From: Metarhizium brunneum
Taxonomy: Eukaryota; Ascomycota; Sordariomycetes; Hypocreales; Clavicipitaceae
DNA: 64,000 nucleotides
NCBI RefSeq assembly: GCF_013426205.1
Contig: NC_089425.1
Span: 1,054,001-1,118,000 of the forward strand
Direction: 5' to 3'
Shown: piece by piece, positions 48,001 through 59,176 of the stretch
How positions within the stretch are numbered: the first letter of the stretch is position 1
Layout of the letters: each line of letters starts with the position of its first letter
Notes under the pieces: model-generated
What the model was told of the DNA's origin: nothing
The model's input: the letters and a program-made list of their open reading frames with translations, nothing else
Database searches by the model: none
Translations under genes and position numbers: made by a program

Positions 48001-50757
48001 GGGACCAGCCTCGACCGCTGCTGGCTGTTCCCGCCCTTCAAGGAGCTCGCCGACGGGACCATTGACTCGGTCGAAGACATCCTGAAGCGTCTCCAGCCGT
48101 CCAGCGGCGCCGAGAGCGAGATGAAGACGAGCATCCTTGACTGGCGGACGCATCCATTCAACGCGCACAGCGTGGCGCGGAGCCGGCCGCTGGCGTACAT
48201 GCGACGCATCATCATCAACTATATTGAGATCCTCATCGCCAGCGGCGACGTCTATTTCCGGCAGAACACGCTGGAGGCGCTGCCCCTTGCCATCCAACGC
48301 TACGTCGAGGCCTCGCACATCTTTGGATCGGCCCCGGTGCGGGTTCCCCAGCTCGCGAAGCCGACTTACAAGTCGTATAACGACCTTGCCAGCACCTTGG
48401 ACGATTTCTCCAACGCCGCTTTCGACATGGAGCTCGACTTTCCGTTCTTCAGCGACCCAGCATCGCGAGGCACAGGCACCGGGGCGAACGGGGCCGCAGG
48501 GCTCACTGGTATCCTAAAGTCGACGTATTTCTGCGTTCCCGCGAACCCGAAGCTGGTCCAGCTCCGGGATCTCATCGACGACCGGCTGTTTAAGATTCGC
48601 CATTGCCAGGACATTAACGGCGTCGTCCGAAGCCTGGCACTCTTTGAGCCGCCCCTGGATCCGGGCCTCTTGGTCCGCGCGGCGGCGAGTGGCGTGGACA
48701 TCTCTCAGCTCGTGGGCAATGTCGTGGGTCCCATGCCCAACTATCGCTTTCAATATCTGCTGCAAAGGGCGTTTGACATTTGTGCCGAGGTCAAATCCAT
48801 GGGAGCCTTGCTATTGTCCATCCAGGAGCGGAAGGACACGGAAGCGCTGTCAAACCTCCATGCCCGTCAGGACAAGGTGCTACAGGGGCTGATGATAGAG
48901 ATGAAAAAGACGGCAAAGAAGGAGGCCGAGGCGAGCATCGACGCGCTTCTGGAAGTCCGCAAGTCCCAGGTGGCCCGGCTGGAATACTACCTCGCGCTCA
49001 CGGGGACTGACGACCACTCGGCCCCGGATGAGACGCAGGACTGGGAGGACATCACGCAGTCCATCGAGAAGCCGACGTCGGATGATTTGCGAATGACATC
49101 GCACGAGAGGCTGGAGATGGAAAAGGCCGACGCCGCTGCAGATCTCAACCAAAAGGCCACCATTCTCGACATTGCCGCCAGCATTGTCAAGATCATCCCG
49201 GACATCAGCGAGGAGGCGGAGCCCCTCGGCGTCGGGGTCTCCATTGACTCCGTCACCAAGAACATCTCCGAGGCGATGCTCATCAACGCGAGCGTCATGC
49301 GCTTCCAGGCGCAGTACTTCAGCGACGAGGGCGCTCGCGCCGCGAGAACCGGCGCCCTCATCAGGCAGCTCCAGGAACGGCGCCTGGAGGCCAACATGGC
49401 CGGCCGGGAGATCAAGCAGACGGACAAGCAGATCGCGACGGCCCGCATCCAGGTGGAAATGTGCGAGCGCGACATGCAGTTCCAGCAGCAGCAGGCCGAC
49501 TATGCGCGGGACACCGAGGCCTGGCTCCGGACCAAGTACACCAGCGAGGAACTGTACGCCTGGATGGACGGCGTCGTCCGCGACCTGTACCACCAGACCT
49601 ATCTCATGGCCGAGGACCTCGCCCAAAAAGCCCAAGCGGCGTTGCGCTTCGAAAAGGGCGACCAGTCCATCAACATCGTCACCTCGCCCTACTGGGACGA
49701 CGGCCGCGACGGCATGTTCTCCGGCGAGAACCTCTACCTCGCGCTCAAGCGCCTCGAAGGTGCGTACATGGACCAGCGCCTGCACGACGTCGAAGTAGTC
49801 AAGGACGTCTCGCTCCTGCAGGTCCGGCCGTGGGCGCTGCTGGCCCTGCGCGAGACGGGCACTGCCGAATTTGACCTCCCCGAGGTGCTCTTCGACTTTG
49901 ACTTTCCCGGCCACTACTGCCGCCGCATCACCTCGGTGAGCATGACGGTCTCCTGCGTCGCCGGGCCACACACGGGCGTCAACGCGACCCTGACGCTCCT
50001 CGAGCACTCGTACCGCATCAAACCGGACGCCAGGAACGCGCAGGACTATCCCCGAAAGACGCCAGACGACCGCTTCCAGACTGACCGGGTGCCCATCACC
50101 TCCATCGCCGTCAGCCACGGCCAGGAGGACAGCGGCGTCTTCGACCTCGACTTCCGGGACGACCGGTACATCCCCTTTGAGGGGGCGGGCGCCGTGAGCC
50201 GCTGGCGCCTCGAGCTCCCTACCGCCGTGAAGCAGTTCGACTACAATTCCATCAGCGACGTTGTCCTACAGGTCAAGTACACGGCGCTCCAGGGCGGCGC
50301 TGCCTTTCGCAAGGCGGCGTCGGACGCGGCGGTCGCGTTTCAGAAGACGGCCTCCGGGCTGTCGAGGACGGAGGGCATGTTTGCCCTGCTGGACTTGAAG
50401 AATGACTTTCCGGACGAGTGGCAGCGTCTGGTGTCGGCGGATAAGACGAAGCCGTCAACTATGCCGCTTGCTTCTCTGCAGGACCGTCTGCCGTTTTTTA
50501 CGAGGGGGAAAAGCGTCAAGGCGGAGACTGTCTCGGTTCTTGTTGCGGCGGGCGCGGCGGTGAATATGACGCAGGATATTACACTGACTGCGTCGAGCAA
50601 GATTCCTCTGCAGGCTGGGACGGCAATAGGCTCGTACCAGGTGGCTGTGGCGACGGGGCAGACGGTGACTGTCGGCGACTGGAGTCTCACTCTATCGGCT
50701 AACGCAATGAATGCAAGTGTGTCGAGGATCCTTGTTCTGTTTAGATATATTTTGTAG
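42054..50757 (+). CDS. Tc (toxin complex) A-subunit-like protein
   Basis: Two exons, 42054-44805 and 44861-50757, are separated by a 55-nt intron (donor GTAAGT, branch GGCTAATC, acceptor CCCTAG, phase 1). They encode about 2882 aa, somewhat longer than bacterial TcA proteins (about 2300-2500 aa). Family marks: the N-terminal SPAAYFVDLLRML region with a preceding acidic/Cys cluster (near residue 320), of the VRP1/TcA N-terminal type; long helical and coiled-coil stretches between about 48.8 and 49.5 kb, where TcA forms its shaft; and the C-terminal TcB-binding-type motif FRDDRYIPFEGAG followed by SRWRLELP near residue 2680. Bacterial TcA subunits form pentameric pore-forming injectors loaded by a TcB-TcC cocoon, but no TcB or TcC gene is present here. 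No signal peptide is seen. High GC and the bacterial family suggest ancient horizontal acquisition with later intron gain (inference). No stop or frameshift interrupts either exon. Confidence 0.88.
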
Positions 50758-53700
50758 GGGGGGGTGAATCTTGAATTTCAAGTGACAGGGTCGTTGGGTA
50801 TTGTACAAGTTAGTATTGCTTGCTTTGTGTATTTCATAGACGGCATTTTGATAAGTAGAGTTGCCCTTGAAGACAGATTATTATAGATGGGTAATGAAGA
50901 GGGGATTTTCGTCGGGTTTCGACTATGCCTTGTTGGTTGGCTAGCCAAAACTCTTTCGTTTGAGGGCTCACTGGCGAGCATGTTAGCCTGGTATAATGAT
51001 TCGTGTTCAATGTAATTCGTAGAGTTTCAAGGCCGGTCAAATAAATTGTCAAGATGAACGGATTTGCCTACATGGAAGTTCTGGGAATCATTCTATCAGC
51101 TATCTTTGGAATGGTTTAGATACAGGCCCTTATTGGCTCCCGGGTGGGAGTGGCCAAGGAACACGGCCGCCAATGGACGCGTTCACGGTCGTTGTTTGAG
51201 AGAACCGGGGACATAAATTGGTCATTGCCCACGTTTGCTAGTGTTTGGCTGCTTCAGAGCTATATGAGAGAAGTGCCAAAATATTTAATCCGTTGTCTTT
51301 GAGACAAACATGTTGAGGACGGAATTCGGGACGTGGAAGTTGAGCCATTGACAGAGATAAACTGTACTACTGTGACTCTATATAGACGAGAATGTGTTGA
51401 AGCTCGGGCATCCTGCAAGTACTCAATAAATTGGAATGAGTATTCTCGGCAAGGATACTGAATCTACCGCTCGTAGTGAGGCTAACCCTACAATAACTCA
51501 TACAAGCAGACCAAACAAAACTTTCATGAACCAACCACACGTCTGTCAGGCTGTGGATTATCAGGCTTGGCAGGACAGCGATGGGAAGATCCCAAAGGAG
51601 AAATACTAATCATTTCTTGATTAGAGTCTATACCTTCTGGCAAGGGGCTACCAGATGACGAACCTATCTGGTTGCAAAGTCTTTGGCATGTTCAACATTA
51701 CGCGCGATAATCACCGTGGAAGTCGCAGCGCCACAAACGGAACTCGAGCCACCATGGGATGAAGGCTTCAAATAAGTACCAGATGATGAATGAAAAATTG
51801 ATGCAATTATTCTAGAGATGAAGGAAGAGTGATGAAGTAGAAATAAAGCGAAAGGTCACTCAACGGGGATTTAATAGCCTCACGGCGAAAGTAATTGCCT
51901 CATACCAGGCTTATAGGGGCCCGTTAAAGGAATTAACAAGATAAAAAGAATAATGCCCCTAGAATACTAGAAAGAGCGAAACTTGATTCATAAAGTTGGT
52001 AAACATAAGGCCATCAGTAAAGTGTATAACTTATTCTCATGTTCTATGTGAAAGTCGTGTGTCTTTGGCCAGACTTGGTGCAGTCGAGAGGAAATAGTTG
52101 GCGAGGCTCTATGCATGATGCATCAATTTCTCTCCCCGATATTTAGCAAAAGCATGACTGGTATTCCACGGGGTTTTTTTTTGTAGGGGGGCGTTTCCGA
52201 ACCGTATACGAATATTGCCAGGCAGTTGAAGCAGGCCTGCGACTCTCTTATATGATTTACTTTGTAGTAGAGATCTCTGATCCAACAAGTATCACAACCT
52301 TACCAGTAACAGAATCTGTCTTCCAACGCCAACGTTCAAATCCCGCTGACACCAGCGGTTGGATGGGCAAGTCGCGTGGTTGTGTTGGTCGCCATGCTAC
52401 TTCTTTGTGCCGTCCAGTCAAGTACCCTCCTGGGAACCTCGGCGACATAGCGCTCCTTATTTTTCACGCTTGGACGGTCCTGCGAAAGGGTCTCTGCAAC
52501 GAGCAAAATCGAGGAAACCCAATTAGAATCCCCCAGGCCAAACTCGGCCGTATCAAGCTTATAGGCAGCTTGGATTTCTTCCCGGCTGCATTCAGAACCT
52601 CCAGCAGCAGTAATTTAGTTTGGAGGTCCATCAATAGAGTAGATTTCATATGGGTACAATGTAACGAATATATCTATATTTATAATGCCTATATCTGGGG
52701 ATCCAGGGCGCACTGTTATAATCAGTCTGCTGGGTATCAATGTAAATCGAGCCCTTTGCTTACTGTGAAAATAACCTACAGCACACTGTGGGAAGAATAA
52801 AGACTCTGCTAAAATCAAACGTTCTCCTTATAATTCCTATAGGCTTCAGGCTCAATATCAAGAAAAAAGGGGTGGCGGGCGGTTTCGCAGGCGTTGCCAG
52901 CACTGGATGGAGGTTTATGCCCTCTTATAGAGAGTGTTATGAAATATAGCTTCTCGAGGGTTACTATAGATATTAGTTGCATAGTCTCTGCGACACTAAA
53001 AGAATCTCCTGTTCTTCAGATCTGTACATATATACCATTATCGTGTCTTAAGCTCCTCTAACAAATGTGTGCTTTTAGTAGCTTGACTTTTAACGGCTTG
53101 TAAGACTATTGCCACGCTGATAGGCAGTCACAATTCGAATCGTCAAGTCTGGTGGAATAAACTTCCATGGCAACGAATAAAGCCAATATTCAATTGGAAA
53201 CCCAAAAGCCACGTGGTCCCCCACTCACTTAGCCGAAGCTCAAGTTATGCCTTGGGCTACGTGCGGATTCGCTGGGCACAATCTCGTGGAGGTTAGAGAC
53301 GACATTCTGGCGCCTCACGATGACCACCGACAAATACCCATCGACTACACATGTATTAATGGCTTACGCCACGTCAGCCACTATATTAACGAATCCGTCA
53401 ATAACTGCCAGAATACGTTGCGGATCCGAAGGAGCCACAATTTCCAGTTTGACCTTCGGAAAGTTCCGCTATACGCCTCTCGGCAAGCTCTTCTAAAGTC
53501 GCCAATTCAATATGCCCAGCCTGAAGCCCTGCTTCAGACCTTTAGAGCCAATCTCCTCCAAGGCCACCTCAGCCACCTGTTCCTTCAACGACTAATTCAC
53601 TGCTATGGGTCACCCTCATCTGGGCTTCACGACGGACCTCTTTCGGCATGGCTCTCCCGGAACGTTTTGAGCCATAAGTTTTGCCATAGTCTGCCGTTCT

Positions 53701-55030
53701 CCCACCCGGCGCACCATCTGCAGCCTCATTCCTGTTCGAAGGTTCTGTTCAATGTGTATCAAGGCACAGGACAGCTATAAATAGCTGCATTCGTTAGGAG
53801 CAGTCCAGTATGCAGTCCTAGTGCATGATGAGCATTCGAGGAATGGTTCAGTGTGCAGCCAAATGTGGCATACGCCATCACTAATGTGGCGGAATTCGGT
53901 TACAGCTTTTTCCCAGCTTTAGTTTGTACAGGTACACCAAGTTATCAGGAACTATGAGTTTTGCATGAGTAGAAGCGTGAAATGTGTGGCTTGCGCATCG
54001 TATGCTCACTTTGTATCAGCAGGAAGCTGCACAGAGCTTAGACAAACTACATAGACGATTCACGTTTCCCAACCTCTAATAAAGACCCAGATCTCTGCAT
54101 TTTGGCGAGACCTCTGGGTCCTCTGGCAATGGAGAGGGTCTGGTGGTCGGGTGTTCATCCTGCCGCATTGCATGTCCAGGCTAGCGATGGTAGATTTCGA
54201 AGTCCCTGTGGCTACATGGTGCCGTCCGTAGTGCTTGTTTGGTTTTTCTGGGAAATTAGAGCTCCTTAGGGCATGAAAATTCTGCTTCGTTTAAATCAAG
54301 TTCTTGGTATCTCTTCATCTTGGCTGTATCCTGGTCCCACCAGCCGCCGTTTTACTTCCATACAGACAATATTTACAGTTACCTCCTCTGTTACGTGACT
54401 ACCGCAGCTAATGCCGCATCCATACAATTACCACGAATTGTCTCTCGTGCGCATGTAACTAATGAAAATGGTTCCAAGTTTCTCCTCCAGGGCTTCAAAC
54501 GAGCAATTCATAGCTAAAAGCGGTACATCGCTAATAACAGATACACGGCCGATCTTGTCTACAATGGACCGAAATTAACGGTTAAATACAGTCTGTCTTT
54601 CACGGCACGCCGAGGCGAGAAAGGGTTAGGGTCTGGCCAACGTTTAAGGACTGTCGACATAACAATGACTTGAATATGTATTAGTCGCCACCACCTCCTC
54701 GTGGGGCTGAAATGATGTCTGCTTGTTAAATCTACAAAGGTAAGGGCCATCAGTGTGCATTTGTTTGCGCCTCTTCTACGCCATGATGCCATGTGTGGAA
54801 GGGAAGGTGTCGTGGCATTTTAGCCCAAAGTTTATTGAAGTCCCCAATTATGCGAGCCAAATTACATATGTATCGATTTCCCTACCAGATGCGGCCAAAA
54901 GTTTACCTTAAGGCGCACCGGTCTCCTTTGGAGCTTTTCCGTTGGTTTCAAAAATTGCGGTACCTCATACTAAATATTCGATTCTCAGCAAGCAGTCTTC
55001 CAGAGCATCTCCTTCCATTTATGATAAATC
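50758..55030. other. Long intergenic region, no supported gene
   Basis: Over 4 kb contains only short frames, the longest about 180 codons at 52252 and 53247. These lack recognisable motifs, and their codon content looks random. A weak reverse-strand protein-like stretch at 53450-53760 (for example KRSGRAMPKEVRREAQMRVT) is broken by stops and could be a worn-out mobile-element remnant. A telomere-like fragment is at 54621-54632. Confidence 0.45.
54621..54632. repeat. Short interstitial telomere-like motif
   Basis: aagggttagggt carries one full and one partial TTAGGG unit in gene-free DNA. Confidence 0.4.
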
Positions 55031-57831
55031 ATGAAAAACACTTTCCTACGACGCCTTTTTTGCCTAAAAAGATATAAGGGTTCTGATCATTCTTCATCCA
55101 AGCCAAGTGCTTCTTACGGCACTGATCTACCCAGCAGCCATACTCCAGACACTAGCTACGGCGCCCATAATACCCCAGATACTCGCTATGAACCACCTCT
55201 TAGCAGCGCTCCAGATACTAGCTATGAACCACCACTCGATAACGGCAGTGCTCTCTACTTAACTAGCTATGAGTTACCTCTCCGTTTTGGTAGTGTTTCA
55301 GATACTAGCTATGGAAGACCTCAGACCGGCAGTGCTCCAGATACTAGCTATGAACCATCTCTTGATGGTCCAGACTTAATTGGCTATGAACTACCTACAT
55401 CTGCCTTGGTTTTCACTTCTCAAACCGCCAGCTATGCTTCACGCACCCATGATACTCAAGATACTGGCTATGAACCGTCTACTTACGCCACTCCAAACAC
55501 CAGCGATTATTCACGCGCCCACGATACTCTTAACACCAGCTACGGTCAACGCACCTACGCGACTCCGAGCTTGAGCTATGATCCGCGTAGGTATTGCCTT
55601 GAGGCTATACACGCCAGCGACGTCAAACGGGAGATCGGCCAAACCTTGAATGCAATCGTGGAAGTTAGCGGCTTGCCAGTGGATTATCCTAGACAACAGC
55701 ACGCGTATGAGCTAAGAGCCGGGCCTAGGGCTTTGACTTATACGACTGTCGTTAATCAGGATGGGTGGAACATTAAAGACACTTTGGGTTATGACCAGTT
55801 CATGTGGTATCTGCTCCCAAAGGCTCTGATCAACGAGCTGGAAACGATAGCCTGGCCATACATACTTGGACAAGGTGTTCTTGTACGGGACACCAGTAAA
55901 CACATAGCACTAATGTCTCTCGCTGAAGCCGCTATATTTCAGTTTTCAAGCAGTGCTGTACTTCTCGAATGTTTCCTATTTATAGTCGAAAGCAGTCTGC
56001 ATTACTTCCAAAGGAATGAAATTCCGAAGGGGTACACTATCGAGTCTTTTAAAGGAATCAGAAAGGTCATGGCGAAGACTCTGAGCATTCCAGTTTAAGG
56101 TGGTGGTTGGGTGTTGGGCATGCAGAGTGACTCCGAGCTAGAACAAGATGCTCTGAAGGTGCTGGTGTGGCTACAGAACATTATAGATTCGACGTTTCAA
56201 ATGCGACAGAAAAGAAGTGGTATAGCCATTATAGACCCGCTTTCAACGGTAATCACTACCACCGTTAGGGTTGAAAAGAATATGGCAAGGTACCTGAATC
56301 TCGAGCAGGATACTTTGGTAGCACTCCGTGGCGCTACGATTGATCCAGATACATACCAGATGGCAGGAAATGGTCCGGAGGGAGCGTCTGGCTGTTGGCG
56401 GGAAAAAATAGTGAACGGTATAGTTCTTGACGACCAACAGCTGTTTCATTATTTCGATCAGCCATTACCATTTTTGCAGGCGAAGGAACAGCGTCCCCCT
56501 GAGGATTGTCTTTTTCTCACTGCAGGTGCTATGTGGTCACTATTCGACAACGATCTTGTACAGAAATGCTCCTGTACATTCGCACATGCGGTTGGGCTTG
56601 AACCCGCATTTCTTCCTAGCAAAACAACAGCAAAACCAACGATACCCCTAAGCTACCCATCACCCAGCGCTAGCTCTCGGCGCAATAACAAGTTGAAGGA
56701 AGAATGGATCCAGTTTCTAGGCAAGTTAGATCAGTGGTACGTATGGCATCTGGAAACGGACGCTTCTAAAACCTGCGACGGCCAAAACTGTTCTGGAAGG
56801 CTTGACGGCATGCTATCCACAAAGACGCCTTGCATCTTGGGCTGGCACGCGAGAATGCGATCAACAGTATCTCCAATGCCAAATGAAAATAACGAAAGTA
56901 GCTTTGTGCCTCAGAGTATAGCCACGCGCACGAGCTTAAGTTCCGGCTGTCAGAATGCAGACGCCATGGCCTTCACACCAGAGAGAATTACTCTTGGCGC
57001 CCAACTTGGATTTGCATGGCATGGACTTCAGGCCAGCTTAGCCGCTACAGTGTCCTGGGCATTAACTTTATTTTCTGTTGAAAACTCAACTGAGGACCCA
57101 CTGGAATCGCTCTCCTATATTGTTCTTCTGTATTGCGAGACACGTCATGTTCACCTAGCCATGGAGGCTGCGGACTTGGTGGAAGAGTTGTGCATTCATC
57201 AGCTGAATCGAGCTGGTGCCCAAAATAAGGCCATATTCCAGGACAACCATACCGCGCGTCAGCGGTTGAAGACGTGGCAGGCTACAACATTTCGCACCGA
57301 CGACGGCAGAGCCGTATCCGGGCGGCAAATAGTCGCAAAGGCAACTCGTCGCCTTCAGGAATTCTATGATAGGAGATCCCCGCTTCCCAACCATGCACCA
57401 GTATGCTGGCCATTTGTGGATTTTCTCAACGGGAATCAAACCTATGCGAAAAGACTTCCGAAAGTCTTCCGAGAAATTTGCAGAATTTCTGGCGAGCGTA
57501 TCCCGTCTTGATATTTGCGACGGGGGAAATCGACAACTCTCTGGTGGCTAGAAGAGAAAATACAGTCAGTCGATTACGATTGTACAAGCAGGGAGGGTGG
57601 GTAGCTGACCAAAGCCATATCGAAAAACTACTACGTGAGGCTTGGACTCCCTATCCAGCAGGTATTAATTACCTACCAGGTAAAAGAATTCAAGTGCGTC
57701 GAGTTGAGGGGAGACATGAAGTATTCGAAATTAGGCATCAACCTGGTGTGGTTAATCCGATCCAGATAGCTAGGTGTGCGCAGTGTGCTGAGGTTGCGGA
57801 TGGTGATGTGTGCGTACATTACTTCTCCTAG
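55031..57831 (+). CDS. Unknown protein with N-terminal DTSYE-type repeats
   Basis: The first frame (55031-56098) begins with a basic start (MKNTFLRRLFCLKRYKG), then about ten imperfect repeats of the type APDTSYEPPL (residues 30-180), then a globular part. A stop at 56096-56098 is followed in the same frame by a second open stretch (to 57511). A 60-nt phase-0 intron, 56066-56125 (GTCATG...TGCAG), would join them as FKGIRK-SDSELEQDALKVL, avoiding the stop. A stop mutation is the alternative. After 57511 a third protein-like stretch (RRENTVSRLRLYKQGGWVAD to the stop at 57831) follows in another frame, requiring an intron near 57498-57555 that I could not fix. No known domain is recognised. The repeats are Tyr-rich and probably disordered. 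Total size would be about 900 aa. It may be a functional three-exon gene or one beginning to decay. Confidence 0.5.
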
Positions 57832-59036
57832 ATGGATGATAACTTATTGTAGCAGCCGCAATTCATAACGCCAATTATGTTTTAACCTAACATTTATTTA
57901 ACTTTTAACCAAGGGAGTCATAACAGTTGGAGTGTATTGGTACCAGTTCATTTAAAGTTCGGGGCCGTAGGAGCAGAAAATCCTTGGTCAGAAAATGGCC
58001 AACATGTTCGTCAAATAGTGGTGTCAGTTAAGCTTTTCTGGTACAGACTTGTAGGTTTCTTGTCAGCAACTTTGCAACCGCGAAAGGCGAAAGGCACATT
58101 CCCTCAATCATCCGAGACCTTCGTGATATAATAGCCAGAACATAGTGCTACAAAAGATACACAGACCTTTGTAGCATCGCTAGCGTTAATGCAGCCATCC
58201 ATACGCGGGCAAACCCTGCACAAGCATAGGAATGTTAAGTAAGCTGTTGGTATTAAGTACTGTACCAATCACTGAAAAGTAATGGCTTTTATATTAATAA
58301 ATCAGTTGTTGAAAGATTCCTAAGAATCCCAAGATCACAGGCTTGAACCCCGATCTATGGTTGCCGCACTGTGAATCGTCGATGGATTGATTGGATTCCT
58401 TCTAGATGCTCTGCAAACCTAGAATGGAATGACTATGATGTGTAGCGTCACATCAAAAAGAAGGTTTTCCTTGGAAACGCTTGAATCGGTTAGCAGGCCG
58501 CGTATTGGTCAATTACCCCATATCGATGGAGCCCCAAGCCGGCAATGTCTGCCGATGGACGATATTTCAATATGGAGCCTTTGGAAGATGGTAACTTTTC
58601 GAACAAGGATGAGGAGCGAGAACAAAAGACAAATGTATCATAGACTTTATGGATATGAAATTCCAAGAATTGCACAGCATTCCAAGTCTGTCATCAGAGA
58701 GTCTCGAAAGACGAGCCGAGAGTACTATATACGGAGAGAGTGATTGAGCTACTGATGTCCTTCCGGTGGTGAATCTAGTAACTTAGGCATATCCTAGTAC
58801 TTTTAACATATGACCTCTTCATACAGATTAGCCGAGTATAAAATCCTTTGAATCACGCCCCTCATGGACTTGTGATTCTCGACTTATGGCGGAATGATTC
58901 AAGACACGTGTTACACGGAAAAGGCCCAGCAGATCGTGAAGCCCAACAAAGGGCCTTCACTAATACGGGACTTATTGGTTACACAGCTTTAACACGTGCC
59001 CGGGTAAGAGACCTAGGCCCGGGCGTTTCTTTTATG
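57832..59036. other. Intergenic region, no gene seen
   Basis: Only short frames without motifs occur. Nothing resembles an RNA gene or mobile element. Confidence 0.45.
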
Positions 59037-59044
59037 TATATAAA
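59037..59044 (+). promoter_or_regulatory. TATA box of the A-T-R gene
   Basis: tatataaa lies 133 bp upstream of the proposed ATG at 59177 and is followed by a pyrimidine-rich stretch (cacccttctcttccttgctt), a common fungal core-promoter layout. Confidence 0.5.
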
Positions 59045-59176
59045 GCAGTCACCCTTCTCTTCCTTGCTTTTAGCAACTCAAGACCTTGGAGACCCTTCGA
59101 GATTATTATTGAATTGAGCCCTTGTCACAACACATCCCCAATTATTTCAGGCACTCGCAGTCTTCATTGGACCACT

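Noticed and set aside
45556..50118. Long open frames (about 400-500 codons) on the minus strand opposite the TcA-like gene
   Set aside because: They are antisense shadows caused by GC-rich codon use. They have no family motifs and fully overlap a well-supported gene.
52252..53780. Two open frames of about 180 codons
   Set aside because: No motif, no splice signals giving longer models, and low-complexity translation. They are treated as chance frames.
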